Assembly (NCBI GenBank): GCA_900635495.1
Contig: LR134136.1
Span: forward strand, 1,984,001-2,048,000
Direction: 5' to 3'
DNA: 64,000 bases
Source: Atlantibacter hermannii
Lineage (GTDB): Bacteria; Pseudomonadota; Gammaproteobacteria; Enterobacterales; Enterobacteriaceae
Shown in pieces: positions 31,287 to 38,957 of the stretch (its first letter is position 1; every line of letters starts with the position of its first letter). Under the pieces are notes generated by a model. The model was not told the origin of the DNA and did not search any database. It worked only from the letters and a program-made list of their open reading frames with translations. The position numbers and the translations under genes were made by a program.

Positions 31287-32426
31287 CTAAATGACTAATT
31301 TTTTCCAGTCAAGGCCGCGATCATCTCGATACTGTTCACTCATGGCATCAGTGCTATGCCCCAAAAGTGTTTTAACGTCTACCCCTTGCTCCTTATAAAG
31401 ACGTGAAGCAAGCGAACGTTGTTCGTGAAAGGATGGCGGCGTGTTACCGTTGGGCCAGTTGATCCTGGCTTCGTTCCTTGCCTCCATAAACATACGTGTA
31501 ATAGTTCCCTCAGTAACAGGATCACCGGCATCGATGGTTGAATGCTTTCTGACGTGATGCAGCAGGTAAGGGCTTACGACGCGATCTCTACATCTCGCTA
31601 TTACCTCAGAAAGAGCCATACCTATTGCCTCGCAGCGTAAAGTTAATGGTAAAGCTATTTTTGCACCGGTCTTGTTTTGTTTTATGTGTAAATACCCATC
31701 CCAAATATCAGAAAATTTAAGGTCGACAAGGTCTCCCCTTCGCTGACCAGTTAGTAAGGCAAGAAGCATAGAATTTTGCAAGCAAGGGGAATATCTTTCA
31801 GCTGTCTTATATATTATTTTCCATTGTTCCAGAGTCATTCGGCTGCGCTGAACTTTAGCTGTCGGGTTTTTAACAGCAAGGGCAGGGTTATAACCTGGGG
31901 GCACTTCTCCCGCATGTTGAGCTTCTTTAAATACATCTATTAAAACTGCTCTCATCAATTGCCCCATACGAGCTTTTCCGCTTGATTTATATTCATCAAT
32001 AATCGTTGCTATAATTTTTGTGTCAACGTCAACCAGACGTAAATGTGACGCTCTCTTTTCAAAGATTAATGCGCATGATTTACGACTTTTAAGTGTGCTG
32101 ACAGATAGTTCTTTATTGTCGACTCTTTCTTGTTGGATTTCGTTATATCGTTTGATCCAGCTATTAACTCTAATTCCCGGCTCTTTCTTCGTGTTTGCTT
32201 TTATTGCCATATCAATAAGCGCGTAGGACTGCTGCGTTTCTTGTTCAGCAATAATCCTGTTCATTTCCATTGCTGCGGCCTTCGCAGCGTCAGCATCCAG
32301 CCCGAACCCGACGAAAACGCCAGTGACCGGGTGTCTATACTGCCAGTAGATTTTTGAGGTTCTTTTATCTAGCTTGCAGTATAGGTTAGGTATATCAATA
32401 TTGTGTTTTCTGGGACGGGCAGCCAT
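31287..32426 (-). CDS. int: Prophage tyrosine-recombinase integrase
   Basis: A lambda-type integrase of 379 residues. The N-terminus MAARPRKHNIDIPNLYCK with YWQYRHPVTGVFVGFG is the arm-binding AP2-like domain. The core-binding domain follows (about 75-180). The catalytic tetrad is visible: Arg in LLTGQRRGDLVDL, H-x-x-R in SFHEQRSLASRLY, His in TLLGHSTDAM and the nucleophile Tyr in SEQYRDDRG. It is the leftmost prophage gene and overlaps the excisionase gene. It should integrate and excise the prophage at the site next to kbp. Confidence 0.95.
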   Translation of the reverse strand: MAARPRKHNIDIPNLYCKLDKRTSKIYWQYRHPVTGVFVGFGLDADAAKAAAMEMNRIIAEQETQQSYALIDMAIKANTKKEPGIRVNSWIKRYNEIQQERVDNKELSVSTLKSRKSCALIFEKRASHLRLVDVDTKIIATIIDEYKSSGKARMGQLMRAVLIDVFKEAQHAGEVPPGYNPALAVKNPTAKVQRSRMTLEQWKIIYKTAERYSPCLQNSMLLALLTGQRRGDLVDLKFSDIWDGYLHIKQNKTGAKIALPLTLRCEAIGMALSEVIARCRDRVVSPYLLHHVRKHSTIDAGDPVTEGTITRMFMEARNEARINWPNGNTPPSFHEQRSLASRLYKEQGVDVKTLLGHSTDAMSEQYRDDRGLDWKKLVI

Positions 32427-32664
32427 TGAGTGCTTTCTCCACTAACTGGCGGGCCTGATCTGAAATACCTGAGGTTATCTCAACCCTGCCTACCAAACCT
32501 ATAAACCGAGCATCTTCGTCTACAACCCACCGGCGGCCCTGCTTTATGGCTGGCGGGTAGGTTTGCCTGGTCTTGGCGATCTTATGTAGTGCCGCGCGAC
32601 TGATCGGCTCTTTAAAACCGTTAGGGCCAGATGCCCATTCATTGATAGCAACAAGCTGTCCCAT
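32395..32664 (-). CDS. xis: Excisionase (Xis-like)
   Basis: An 89-residue protein with a winged-helix pattern, ISRAALHKIAKTRQTYPPAI followed by KQGRRWVVDEDARFIG. This matches the role and layout of lambda-type excisionases (the YPPAxKxGRxW motif is typical). It overlaps the start of int by 32 bases and is transcribed with it. Xis would bend att DNA and direct Int toward excision. Confidence 0.8.
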   Translation of the reverse strand: MGQLVAINEWASGPNGFKEPISRAALHKIAKTRQTYPPAIKQGRRWVVDEDARFIGLVGRVEITSGISDQARQLVEKALNGCPSQKTQY

Positions 32665-32761
32665 TGTTACCTCTCCACTTCACCGGCTGCACCCGGTCAC
32701 TCTTTAAAGATACAGGTCCCGCAACCATTGCGGGCCCAGTCAAAACAAATACCGCATCGAT

Positions 32762-33249
32762 TTACTTTTTTACTTCCTGCGCCTCCTGCTGGGGTGCTGC
32801 TGCGAAATGTTCAACACCTTTTGCCCATATTTCTTTGATGCTTGTCCAACTGACAGGCACTGTAATTTCAATTCGCCCGCTTCCGTCGCATGTTTCGCAT
32901 TCATCATCGCCAAAGCACTCTGGGCAGCTTATGAACTTGGTTTCTGAAAACTCACCGGATAGCGCACCCTTTGCGCCATTCTCTGCCGTCAGCTTGCTCG
33001 GCACCAGTGCATAACCATCAGGTACCGCCTGCTGCATAATTTCTCATACTCAGCAATCTGCGGGTCATACGGCAACTCATCACGCTGCTCTGTCGGCCCA
33101 ACGGCGGCGCGGTACTGCTGTAGCTCGCGGGCAATAGCCTCTGCTTCTGATGCGGGGATCATCACGTTGGCATCCTGACCATACGTTTCACGCCATGATT
33201 TGATTGTGTCCAGGCGCTCATCTGAGACGAGTTCGTTGATTGCACTCAT
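32762..33249 (-). CDS. Early prophage protein with a DnaJ-like zinc motif, one frameshift
   Basis: The N-terminal half MSAINELVSDERLDTIKSWR with PASEAEAIARELQQYRAA and the C-terminal half VPDGYALVPSKLTAENGAK are split near 33039 by one lost A. Joined, the protein has about 162 residues. The C-terminal half carries CPECFGDDECETCDGSGRIE, a CxxCx(6)CxxCxGxG zinc-binding element. This N-terminal module is widespread among enterobacterial phage genes of unknown function. It is part of the leftward early operon. Confidence 0.7.
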
Positions 33250-33252
33250 TTA

Positions 33253-33615
33253 TCACCACCCTTCTTCATCTTCTTCTTCTTCCCAGCGTTGGCGCTCAGC
33301 ATCAATGCAGGGTTTACACACTTCATAAACGCGACCACAACTGCCCTCTTCTATATCCCGATGAGGGTAGAGATGATCCGCTTGTTTCTTGCACCAATCG
33401 CACCTACCCGAATAGTCGGCTTTACGGGATTCACGAAGATATTCATCGAGGCATTCCTGGCACATATCGATGTATTCACACCCGAAAGAGTCTGTTTCAC
33501 CTTGAATACGGCGAATAGCATCTCTATCAGGGTGCGTATCGCATTTAGTGCTGGTAGGTACTCCGCAAGAGTGGCCTGGCAGCGTTGGTACCGGACCGTT
33601 GCTAATATTTGCCAT
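33253..33615 (-). CDS. Cys-rich early prophage protein of unknown function
   Basis: About 120 residues with Cys pairs that suggest two zinc sites: CEYIDMCQECLDEY and CDWCKK paired with YEVCKPCIDAE. It has a very acidic C-terminus (EEEEDEEGW). I prefer MANISNGPVPTLPGHSC as start because GAGGG lies just upstream; an ATG nine bases earlier is possible. No known function. Confidence 0.65.
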   Translation of the reverse strand: MANISNGPVPTLPGHSCGVPTSTKCDTHPDRDAIRRIQGETDSFGCEYIDMCQECLDEYLRESRKADYSGRCDWCKKQADHLYPHRDIEEGSCGRVYEVCKPCIDAERQRWEEEEDEEGW

Positions 33616-33790
33616 ATCCCTCACCCTCCACCATTAAATTGATGCCCGCAGCTTTCAGCGCGTCAGCAAGCATGATCCGGTATGCCTTCAGCATGGCTTC
33701 ACGCACATTGTCGGTGCTGTAAAACGCCTCATGAGCGCGAAGCATCGCATCCAAAGAGGGTTCCTGTTGTGCAAGTTGTTCTGCTGTCAC
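33602..33790 (-). CDS. Small early prophage protein (62 aa)
   Basis: A short helical protein, MTAEQLAQQEPSLDAMLRAH, with a C-terminal AGINLMVEGEGYGKY. It overlaps both neighbours by a few bases (a compact phage operon), which is the main support. No family recognised. Confidence 0.6.
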   Translation of the reverse strand: MTAEQLAQQEPSLDAMLRAHEAFYSTDNVREAMLKAYRIMLADALKAAGINLMVEGEGYGKY

Positions 33791-34536
33791 GCTGCTAACT
33801 CCCTAATAGGAATTCTGTTCATGTGCATCGTGTAGCCAGTCCTGACCTCCAGCTCCGCATACTGCTCAAGCAGCTCTGGGTGATGCGTTGCGCCGTTCTT
33901 CAGGTCATTGCGGCTTGCCATGATGCAGAACACGCAGCTCAGGCGCTCATTGCCAAGCGAATAGGCGTAATGCGGCTCCTGCCCGGCTGCGCGAATGTTG
34001 GCGAACACCTCATCGGCTTTCAGCTCGTGAATCGGAAGCCACTCGTACCAGGTCAGCACTGAGTTGGAATCCGTCTCGTTCTTGCGGAACGTCTGCCGCT
34101 TGGCGCGACCAGGCGACTCCTGAGCCCGCAGCCCGAGGCAATTGACGATGACCTTGAACCCGTTGGCCTTGGCATACGCCCGAACCTCGCGCTGGATAGG
34201 CCCACGTTTCAGGTCACTGGTGCATTGCCTGGTGCTGGCAGATGGCCAGCTCGGCACCTCCGGGCGGTTCTCAAAGCGACGAGCCACCATCTCAAGCAGA
34301 GTCTTTCGCGCCCGCGCCACGATAAACGGCAACCCAGCGTCTGCGGCCTGTTGCTGCGCCAACTCCAATGCGCCTGGCCATTCCATTACACCCAGCGAAG
34401 CATGCACGACGACGAGCTGCTGGGTCGGGACGATATCAAGCAACTTTATGAGCATCGCCTGACTATCTTTCCCTCCGGAGTGGTTGGACACGAACAGCGC
34501 GCCAGTGTCGACCAGTGAGCGTATTTGATTGTTCAT
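33787..34536 (-). CDS. Prophage PAPS-reductase-family (PP-loop) protein
   Basis: The 249 residues carry the PP-loop SNHSGGKDSQAM of ATP pyrophosphatases. Downstream are STRQCTSDLKRGPIQREVR, typical of phosphoadenosine phosphosulfate reductase-like and DndC-like proteins, and LSCVFCIMASRNDLKNG. Whether it activates sulphate, thiolates a substrate, or acts on DNA or tRNA cannot be told. No partner genes of the Dnd system are nearby, so it is probably the stand-alone phage type. It overlaps its neighbours in the leftward operon. Confidence 0.8.
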   Translation of the reverse strand: MNNQIRSLVDTGALFVSNHSGGKDSQAMLIKLLDIVPTQQLVVVHASLGVMEWPGALELAQQQAADAGLPFIVARARKTLLEMVARRFENRPEVPSWPSASTRQCTSDLKRGPIQREVRAYAKANGFKVIVNCLGLRAQESPGRAKRQTFRKNETDSNSVLTWYEWLPIHELKADEVFANIRAAGQEPHYAYSLGNERLSCVFCIMASRNDLKNGATHHPELLEQYAELEVRTGYTMHMNRIPIRELAA

Positions 34537-34979
34537 GACTGGCTCCCGCGAAGCTGCTCAGCATATTGAGAAGCCTCCCTGCTGGCTCTAGCTCGCCACC
34601 CCGTCGTGATGTTATTGCTCTTGATGGCCTCTTCGGCGTACATCAATGCAAACATCTCAACGCCCAAAGCACGCTGCTCATTTACCCACGCATCAGTCGT
34701 TGGGGTTTCGATTTCACGCTGAACGATGACATTCTTAACGCCGATTGTTGTCCCATTAGAGGTTTGCTGATGTTTTTCGACCTCGCCGTTTTTTGTCGCT
34801 TCTTTCAGAGCCAGATTTTCCGCAGCCAGCGCATCACGAATTTTCAGTGATTCACACAGCGCGGACTTAGTGGTATCCAAGCGATCGGCCAGTTCGCGCA
34901 CAAGCTGTGACGACGCCTTAGGCAGGTAACGCGCCGCATGGTATGCCGCGTGGATTAATTCGCTGGTGGTCATGCGCAT
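34533..34979 (-). CDS. Early prophage protein of unknown function (148 aa)
   Basis: MTTSELIHAAYHAARYLPK opens a helical protein with a likely coiled coil (residues 45-70; IRDALAAENLALKEATKNGE). The C-terminal TDAWVNEQRALGVEMFALM motif recurs in many enterobacterial phage early proteins of the Ea22-like kind. Function unknown. Its first codon region overlaps the HD hydrolase gene. Confidence 0.65.
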   Translation of the reverse strand: MRMTTSELIHAAYHAARYLPKASSQLVRELADRLDTTKSALCESLKIRDALAAENLALKEATKNGEVEKHQQTSNGTTIGVKNVIVQREIETPTTDAWVNEQRALGVEMFALMYAEEAIKSNNITTGWRARASREASQYAEQLRGSQS

Positions 34980-35506
34980 TTGCGGATCTCCATTAGCTCA
35001 TTGAACCGGGCCATGAACAGACCGTAAGCTTGCCCAGGGCGAAGCGGGATGATGGTAAACATGTCGGTCGGCGGAATCCCCTCGAGCACCGGCCACACGG
35101 TACCGTCATCAATTTCCAGATCGCGGCGTTCGGTACCGAGCATGACAAGATCGGCATATTTAACGGTCGGATGCTGGTGGGCGGGTAGTCCGAACTTCGC
35201 GCGGATCACGCTATCCACATAAGCTTCAACACGCTGGTAATCCGGTAGCAGGCGTTTAAGCGGTGCCGGGATGTCCTGGCAATATGCCTCAGGAGCATCA
35301 TGCAGCAGTGCTTCAAGGGCGAACTCTGCCGGCACGAGTTGGCTGACCAGCACCGAATGCTGCGCCACGCTGTAGAACTCAGGCAGGTGACCGGCAAAGC
35401 GGCAGATATGGGAAAGGGCAGTGGCGATATCCTCGATCACGATGTCGTCGTGCTGAATATCGATGTAGTTAATATGCTTCCCGGACAGTGTCTGAATATA
35501 TGGCAT
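34970..35506 (-). CDS. Prophage HD-domain phosphohydrolase (YfbR-like)
   Basis: I start at MPYIQTLSGKHINYIDIQHD (178 residues). The metal-binding HD motifs are H in FYSVAQHSVLVS, HD in LEALLHDAPEAYCQD and a distal Asp in VKYADLVMLGTE. This architecture fits 5'-nucleotidase/HD hydrolases such as YfbR. A role in adjusting nucleotide pools during phage growth is likely but not shown. Confidence 0.78.
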   Translation of the reverse strand: MPYIQTLSGKHINYIDIQHDDIVIEDIATALSHICRFAGHLPEFYSVAQHSVLVSQLVPAEFALEALLHDAPEAYCQDIPAPLKRLLPDYQRVEAYVDSVIRAKFGLPAHQHPTVKYADLVMLGTERRDLEIDDGTVWPVLEGIPPTDMFTIIPLRPGQAYGLFMARFNELMEIRKCA

Positions 35507-35598
35507 TACGTGTTCTCCGTTATTACGCGCTGCACCGCGCCTGAATTTTGGTTGCAGCAACCCAACCCATAGACATGGGGCAGGCCACTATTTTGGGG

Positions 35599-36528
35599 TT
35601 ATCGTTGGGCTTCGCCGCCCAGCGCCGTCATCAGGCTGTTGAGAAGGGCAGTCAGCTCGCCGGTCATCAGGATAAAATCAGCATCAAAGCGTGCGGCGGC
35701 ATCTTCCCGATCGATATCGTCGTTCTGGTCACGCAGCTCGTCTGCGTACCTGAGTCGCTTAATCGCGGCGGCATCGCTCAGCACGAAACTAATGCGCTGC
35801 TGCCAGTCCAGCGAAAGTTGAGTAACCAGCTTGCCGGCATCAAGGTGAATGGCTATTTCATCGCTGGAAAGCTCCTGTTTTTTGAAGCGGCCGATGCCGC
35901 CATCTTCCAGTATTGCTTTCAGCTCGGCCTCATCGCCCAGTGCAAAACCTGATGGTGCTGAAGCGTTACGCACCCACTCGGTGAGAGTGAGCTCGATAGG
36001 GGTTTCCATGGTCAACGGCACGACGGGCAGGGAACCAAGCGTTTTACGGAGCAGCGCAAGTGAGTCTTCGGCGCGGCGAGCACTCGATGTGTCAACCATC
36101 ACCAGGTCGGCGTTAAGGTTCACCCAAATGCGGATCATGCTGCTACGGGTAAAAGCTCGCGGTAAAAGGGAGTGAAGAACTTCATCGCGCAGAGAATCTT
36201 TCTCATTTTTCTTGAGGCGACGGCCCTGATCACTTTCCAGCTTCGACACTTTCTTATTCAGCTCATCTGAGATTACCGGCTTTGGCAGAATCTTTTCTTC
36301 ACGACGGATAACGAGCAGCAGTTGGTCATTTACCAGATGAAAAAGCTGGTTTGAGTGCTGTCCCAGCGGCGGAACCCAACCGGCCTTTGCCATATCCTGG
36401 CTGCCGCAAGGCGTGAACTGAAAGTTCTCCAACTTGCGCGCTAGTTCCTCTGTGTTGCCGTCTTGAACGAGGGCAATATCACGGCTTAGGCGGTAGATCA
36501 GTAGGTTTTTGAAGAACGGGTTAGACAT
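35599..36528 (-). CDS. rdgC: Recombination-associated protein RdgC, prophage copy
   Basis: The 309 residues follow RdgC from MSNPFFKNLLIYRLSRDIAL through KAGWVPPLG, PKPVISDELNKKV, RLKKNEKDSLRDEVLHSLLPRAF (kept here in parts), SSARRAEDSLALLRKTLGSLP and QKLSLDWQQRISFVL-like ends. RdgC forms a ring around double-stranded DNA and restrains RecA. Many enterobacterial phages carry their own copy as the first gene of the leftward operon, as here. An upstream in-frame start would extend it without family support. The long C-terminus DADFILMTGELTALLNSL is typical. Confidence 0.92.
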   Translation of the reverse strand: MSNPFFKNLLIYRLSRDIALVQDGNTEELARKLENFQFTPCGSQDMAKAGWVPPLGQHSNQLFHLVNDQLLLVIRREEKILPKPVISDELNKKVSKLESDQGRRLKKNEKDSLRDEVLHSLLPRAFTRSSMIRIWVNLNADLVMVDTSSARRAEDSLALLRKTLGSLPVVPLTMETPIELTLTEWVRNASAPSGFALGDEAELKAILEDGGIGRFKKQELSSDEIAIHLDAGKLVTQLSLDWQQRISFVLSDAAAIKRLRYADELRDQNDDIDREDAAARFDADFILMTGELTALLNSLMTALGGEAQR

Positions 36529-36970
36529 TACTTTTTCCTCATGGCGTGGCGGCCATCTGCACTGGCCGCCGGTTAGTTTCTCCACACAACACAAAAGAGC
36601 ACCTACGGCTGCAACCGCCCGGATGGATTGGGGAATGAGCCCGTCATCCGGTGATGCTCTTGTGTGTTGCGTAAAAAAGGGGCGGTACCAGCGACTTCAA
36701 GGGATAACTCTGGTACCGCCAAACAACTACACAACTGCCTGGTTTTATGAGGTTGTGGGCCAGGCACTTGTCTTCTGGTTGCCGTCGGCGCGGCTGCAAT
36801 TCACCACAACGGAGAGAGCACTGCGTAACCTGGCACCGATCTGGCCGCCGGTCGGTTTGTACTGGATTCTTCCCCAGCCACAGGCCCGGACAACGAAGCT
36901 TCTATGTGCGTTCCAACCAGTGCTCTTTCCTGTTATGTGCGTTTACTTGTTCACTAGCGTTAATTGAATG
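36529..36970 (-). promoter_or_regulatory. Leader of the leftward early operon with hairpins
   Basis: About 440 bases lie between the OL-like operators and rdgC. On the minus strand GGCGGTACCAG ... CTGGTACCGCC followed by CCTTTTTT is a strong terminator (36675-36720). A second inverted repeat (CAACACAcAAGAGCA / TGCTCTTTTGTGTTG) flanks 36590-36665. This fits a terminator-containing leader read through by antitermination, as for lambda tL1. Several GAGCAC/GTGCTC elements could be boxA-like, but I cannot identify an N gene or a clear nut site. No convincing protein gene here. Confidence 0.55.
36675..36720 (-). terminator. Leftward terminator in the early leader (tL1-like)
   Basis: An 11-bp perfect inverted repeat GGCGGTACCAG/CTGGTACCGCC with a T-run after it on the minus strand, upstream of rdgC. 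Confidence 0.8.
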
Positions 36971-37019
36971 TACCTTTAGTTACCTTAAGGGTCAAGTGTG
37001 TAATGTACCTATTGTTACC
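36971..37019. promoter_or_regulatory. OL-like repressor operator pair
   Basis: GTACCTTTAGTTAC (36971-36984) and GTACCTATTGTTAC (37006-37019) share the dyad GTACC-N4-GTTAC with sites on the other side of cI. They lie where OL should be, upstream of the leftward operon and beyond the cI terminator. Confidence 0.78.
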
Positions 37020-37028
37020 TTTTCGGGC

Positions 37029-37056
37029 AAAAAAAAGCCGGTTCAATGTAACCGGC
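37029..37056 (-). terminator. Terminator of the cI repressor gene
   Basis: On the minus strand GCCGGTTACATTGAACCGGC is followed by seven T. It lies 17 bases after the cI stop. Confidence 0.9.
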
Positions 37057-37072
37057 GTTTAGGAACAGCTAT

Positions 37073-37720
37073 TTAAATATTCTGTGTAATCTGGACAACT
37101 TTCCCAACTATTCGGCAGTTACCGTCAATTGGGATAGGGGGGAATGCGGGGTTAAGAGGCATTAGGTAAGAATGTGGACTGTCCCAAACAAGTTTTTTAA
37201 CTGTCGCTTCAGAAGAACCATCCAATATTGCCACGACTATTTTCCCGTAAAGATCATCTAACTGACCGTACCGCGGCTCAACAATTACTATTGAACCTTC
37301 AGGTATTGACGGGAGCCCGTGTGGGTTGGTCATTGATTCCCCACGAACAACTAGACCAAAAACTTCTTCGGAAACATCAGCGGTGGTTTGGGTCCATGAG
37401 ATCACGTCGGTCAACCTTGAACATGCATAAGTTTCAGTCCATTGCCCAGCCTGAACGGCGGATATAATCGGAACAACCTTGGGCGGTTTGATGAAAGGGA
37501 TTACACGAGTGTCATCTTCACTGATTTCTCCGCGCCCATAGAGTAACCACTCCGGTGTTGTAGAAAGGGTAATCGCCAGTTGATGAAGATTTTCGCCATC
37601 CGGCTTTGTTGTTCCATTTTCCCATTTCGTTACCGAGACACGGCTTACACCAAGCTTTTTTGCTAGTGCATCCTGAGTGATATCAAGCTGTAACCGCTTG
37701 GATCTAATTCGGTCTTTCAT
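37073..37720 (-). CDS. cI: Prophage CI repressor, LexA/S24 type
   Basis: An N-terminal helix-turn-helix (DALAKKLGVSRVSVTKWENG) is joined to a C-terminal S24 autoprotease domain. Ala-Gly in ISAVQAGQW is the likely RecA-stimulated cleavage site, Ser in VRGESMTNPHG and Lys in EATVKKLVW the catalytic dyad. Starts at 37732 and 37720 are both possible; I choose MKDRIRSKRLQLDI, because the 37733-37746 operator sits directly in front of the earlier ATG. It should maintain lysogeny by binding the OL- and OR-like sites and be inactivated by DNA damage. Confidence 0.93.
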   Translation of the reverse strand: MKDRIRSKRLQLDITQDALAKKLGVSRVSVTKWENGTTKPDGENLHQLAITLSTTPEWLLYGRGEISEDDTRVIPFIKPPKVVPIISAVQAGQWTETYACSRLTDVISWTQTTADVSEEVFGLVVRGESMTNPHGLPSIPEGSIVIVEPRYGQLDDLYGKIVVAILDGSSEATVKKLVWDSPHSYLMPLNPAFPPIPIDGNCRIVGKVVQITQNI

Positions 37721-37732
37721 TTCTGTTCTCAT

Positions 37733-37794
37733 GTAACTTATGTTACACATTCCCTCGGTAACTGTTGTTTGCTATTTAATGTACCTTTTGTTAC
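37733..37794. promoter_or_regulatory. OR-like operator cluster between cI and cro
   Basis: GTAACTTATGTTAC (37733-37746), a weaker GTAACTGTTGTTTG (37758-37771) and GTACCTTTTGTTAC (37781-37794) are spaced by 25 and 23 bases. The dyad matches the OL-like pair. The arrangement mirrors OR3-OR2-OR1 of lambda, with PRM leftward and PR rightward toward cro. Confidence 0.85.
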
Positions 37795-37823
37795 CTTTAA
37801 GGCGTCAACTGTAAGGAGGAATC

Positions 37824-38027
37824 ATGCACAAAATAGACGTCGTTGAGCACTTTGGTGGCATCTCAAAGACTGCCAGCGCTCTCGGTATTTCTCATCCTGC
37901 TGTATGCAGGTGGGGAGAAATCATTCCGGAAAAGCAAGCTTTTGTTATTGAGCGCATCACAAAAGGAAAACTCAAGTACGACGGCAAGCTTTATCAAAAG
38001 ACTAACGAAACGGATAAGCAGCAGTAA
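37824..38027 (+). CDS. cro: Cro-like repressor, P22 type
   Basis: A 67-residue helix-turn-helix protein, MHKIDVVEHFGGISKTASAL then GISHPAVCRWGEIIPEKQAF, with the same plan as P22 Cro (DVIDHFG ... ALGISDAAVSQW ... IPEKDA). A strong ribosome-binding site AAGGAGG precedes the ATG. It is the first gene of the rightward operon and should repress cI and its own promoter during lytic growth. Confidence 0.92.
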   Translation: MHKIDVVEHFGGISKTASALGISHPAVCRWGEIIPEKQAFVIERITKGKLKYDGKLYQKTNETDKQQ

Positions 38028-38049
38028 CCACAGCAATAAGGGGTTAACC

Positions 38050-38600
38050 GTGGGCAAAGAGCACTGGAAGGTAGAGAAACAAACCGATTCGTATGTCGCG
38101 GTAGTCAGAAAAATTATCGCGGCATTTCCGGGCGGGTACAAAGAGGCGGCGGAGGTTCTCGACGTTAGCCAGGACGCGATATTCAACCGCCTACGCGCTG
38201 GTGGCGATCAAATTTTCCCGCTTGAGTGGGCACTGGTACTTCAGCGAGCTGCGGGCGTGACCTGTCTTGCTGATTACATCTCGCTTGAGACTGATAACGG
38301 TATGCACATTCCTGGCGCGACTGGCGAAGATGCCAACGAAGAGATTGGGATCAAACTGGCGGAGCTGGTGGGGCAACTGGGCGATCTGGTTAATGCGTAT
38401 CGTCAGTACACCGAGGATGAAGTGGTGACGCGCGCTGAATGGAAAAGCCTTAACGAAATCGCTTATCGGTTTCGCGTAACGCTGATGACCTTCCTGAATT
38501 TGATATCCCGCGTTTATTGCGAGCCAGAAAGAGTGACGCCCGCGAGTGTGCAGCTCCGGGCGCCGTGGCGTGTCGTAATCAGTGGAGAACTAACGCGTGA
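38050..38600 (+). CDS. CII-like / YmfL-family regulator, one frameshift
   Basis: The GTG at 38050 follows AAGGGG and starts a protein (MGKEHWKVEKQTDSYVAVVR) with a helix-turn-helix segment YKEAAEVLDVSQDAIFNRLR. It matches the YmfL family of e14-like phages, which occupies the cII position. The frame would run on to 38937, but one lost A near 38530 explains this: with it, CEPEKSDARECAAPGAVACR is read and the gene stops at 38600, its TGA overlapping the next GTG. About 183 residues. Probably a lysis-lysogeny or early regulator; not tested here. Confidence 0.75.
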
Positions 38601-38716
38601 ACAGTTTAACAACACAGTACCGCCGCTCGCAACTCATTGCGTTGCCTATGCCTGGTGGCCGCGAGCCGGTTCCGTTTGCTATGCAGTCAATGTACCAGGC
38701 GATCGTGAAGTTGTAA
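38597..38716 (+). CDS. Small prophage ORF (39 aa), uncertain
   Basis: GTG at 38597 overlaps the preceding TGA and opens a frame MNSLTTQYRRSQLIALPMPG, then REPVPFAMQSMYQAIVKL. The opening resembles short phage proteins in the same slot, but the end may be altered by another base error. Support is mainly the GTGA overlap. Confidence 0.4.
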   Translation: MNSLTTQYRRSQLIALPMPGGREPVPFAMQSMYQAIVKL

Positions 38717-38774
38717 CCCACGAGTTTGCAGAGTGGGCTGTGGGGGACTGGCGAGAGGAGGCGGCTGCGCAATT

Positions 38775-38957
38775 ATGCACGAACTTAACCGATGGTTCCG
38801 CGATCACTACGGCGTGCCCGTCAAAGTTATCCGCTGGGAGCCTGAAACCCAACGCGTTATCTACCTGCGTGAAGACTACGAGCATGGCGAGTGCTTCAGT
38901 CCACTCGACCAGTTTAAGCGCAAGTTCAGGGAAATAGAGGGCGATCATGAGCACTAA
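38775..38957 (+). CDS. DUF4222-type small prophage protein
   Basis: MHELNRWFRDHYGVPVKVIR, then EPETQRVIYLREDYEHGECFSPLDQFKRKF: 60 residues with the strand-rich pattern of DUF4222 proteins found before replication genes in lambdoid phages. AGGAGG lies upstream of the ATG. It overlaps the replication gene by 11 bases. Function unknown. Confidence 0.75.
   Translation: MHELNRWFRDHYGVPVKVIRWEPETQRVIYLREDYEHGECFSPLDQFKRKFREIEGDHEH

Noticed and set aside
36509..37076. Plus-strand frames upstream of rdgC and cI.
   Set aside because: They cross a terminator and the OL-like operators, are rich in Cys and Arg, and have no proper start region.
37843..38937. A 364-residue frame covering the cII-like gene and the DUF4222 gene.
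   Set aside because: The last third overlaps the better-supported DUF4222 gene and has no phage-protein character. A lost A near 38530 restores the usual CII/YmfL ending with a TGA over the next GTG.
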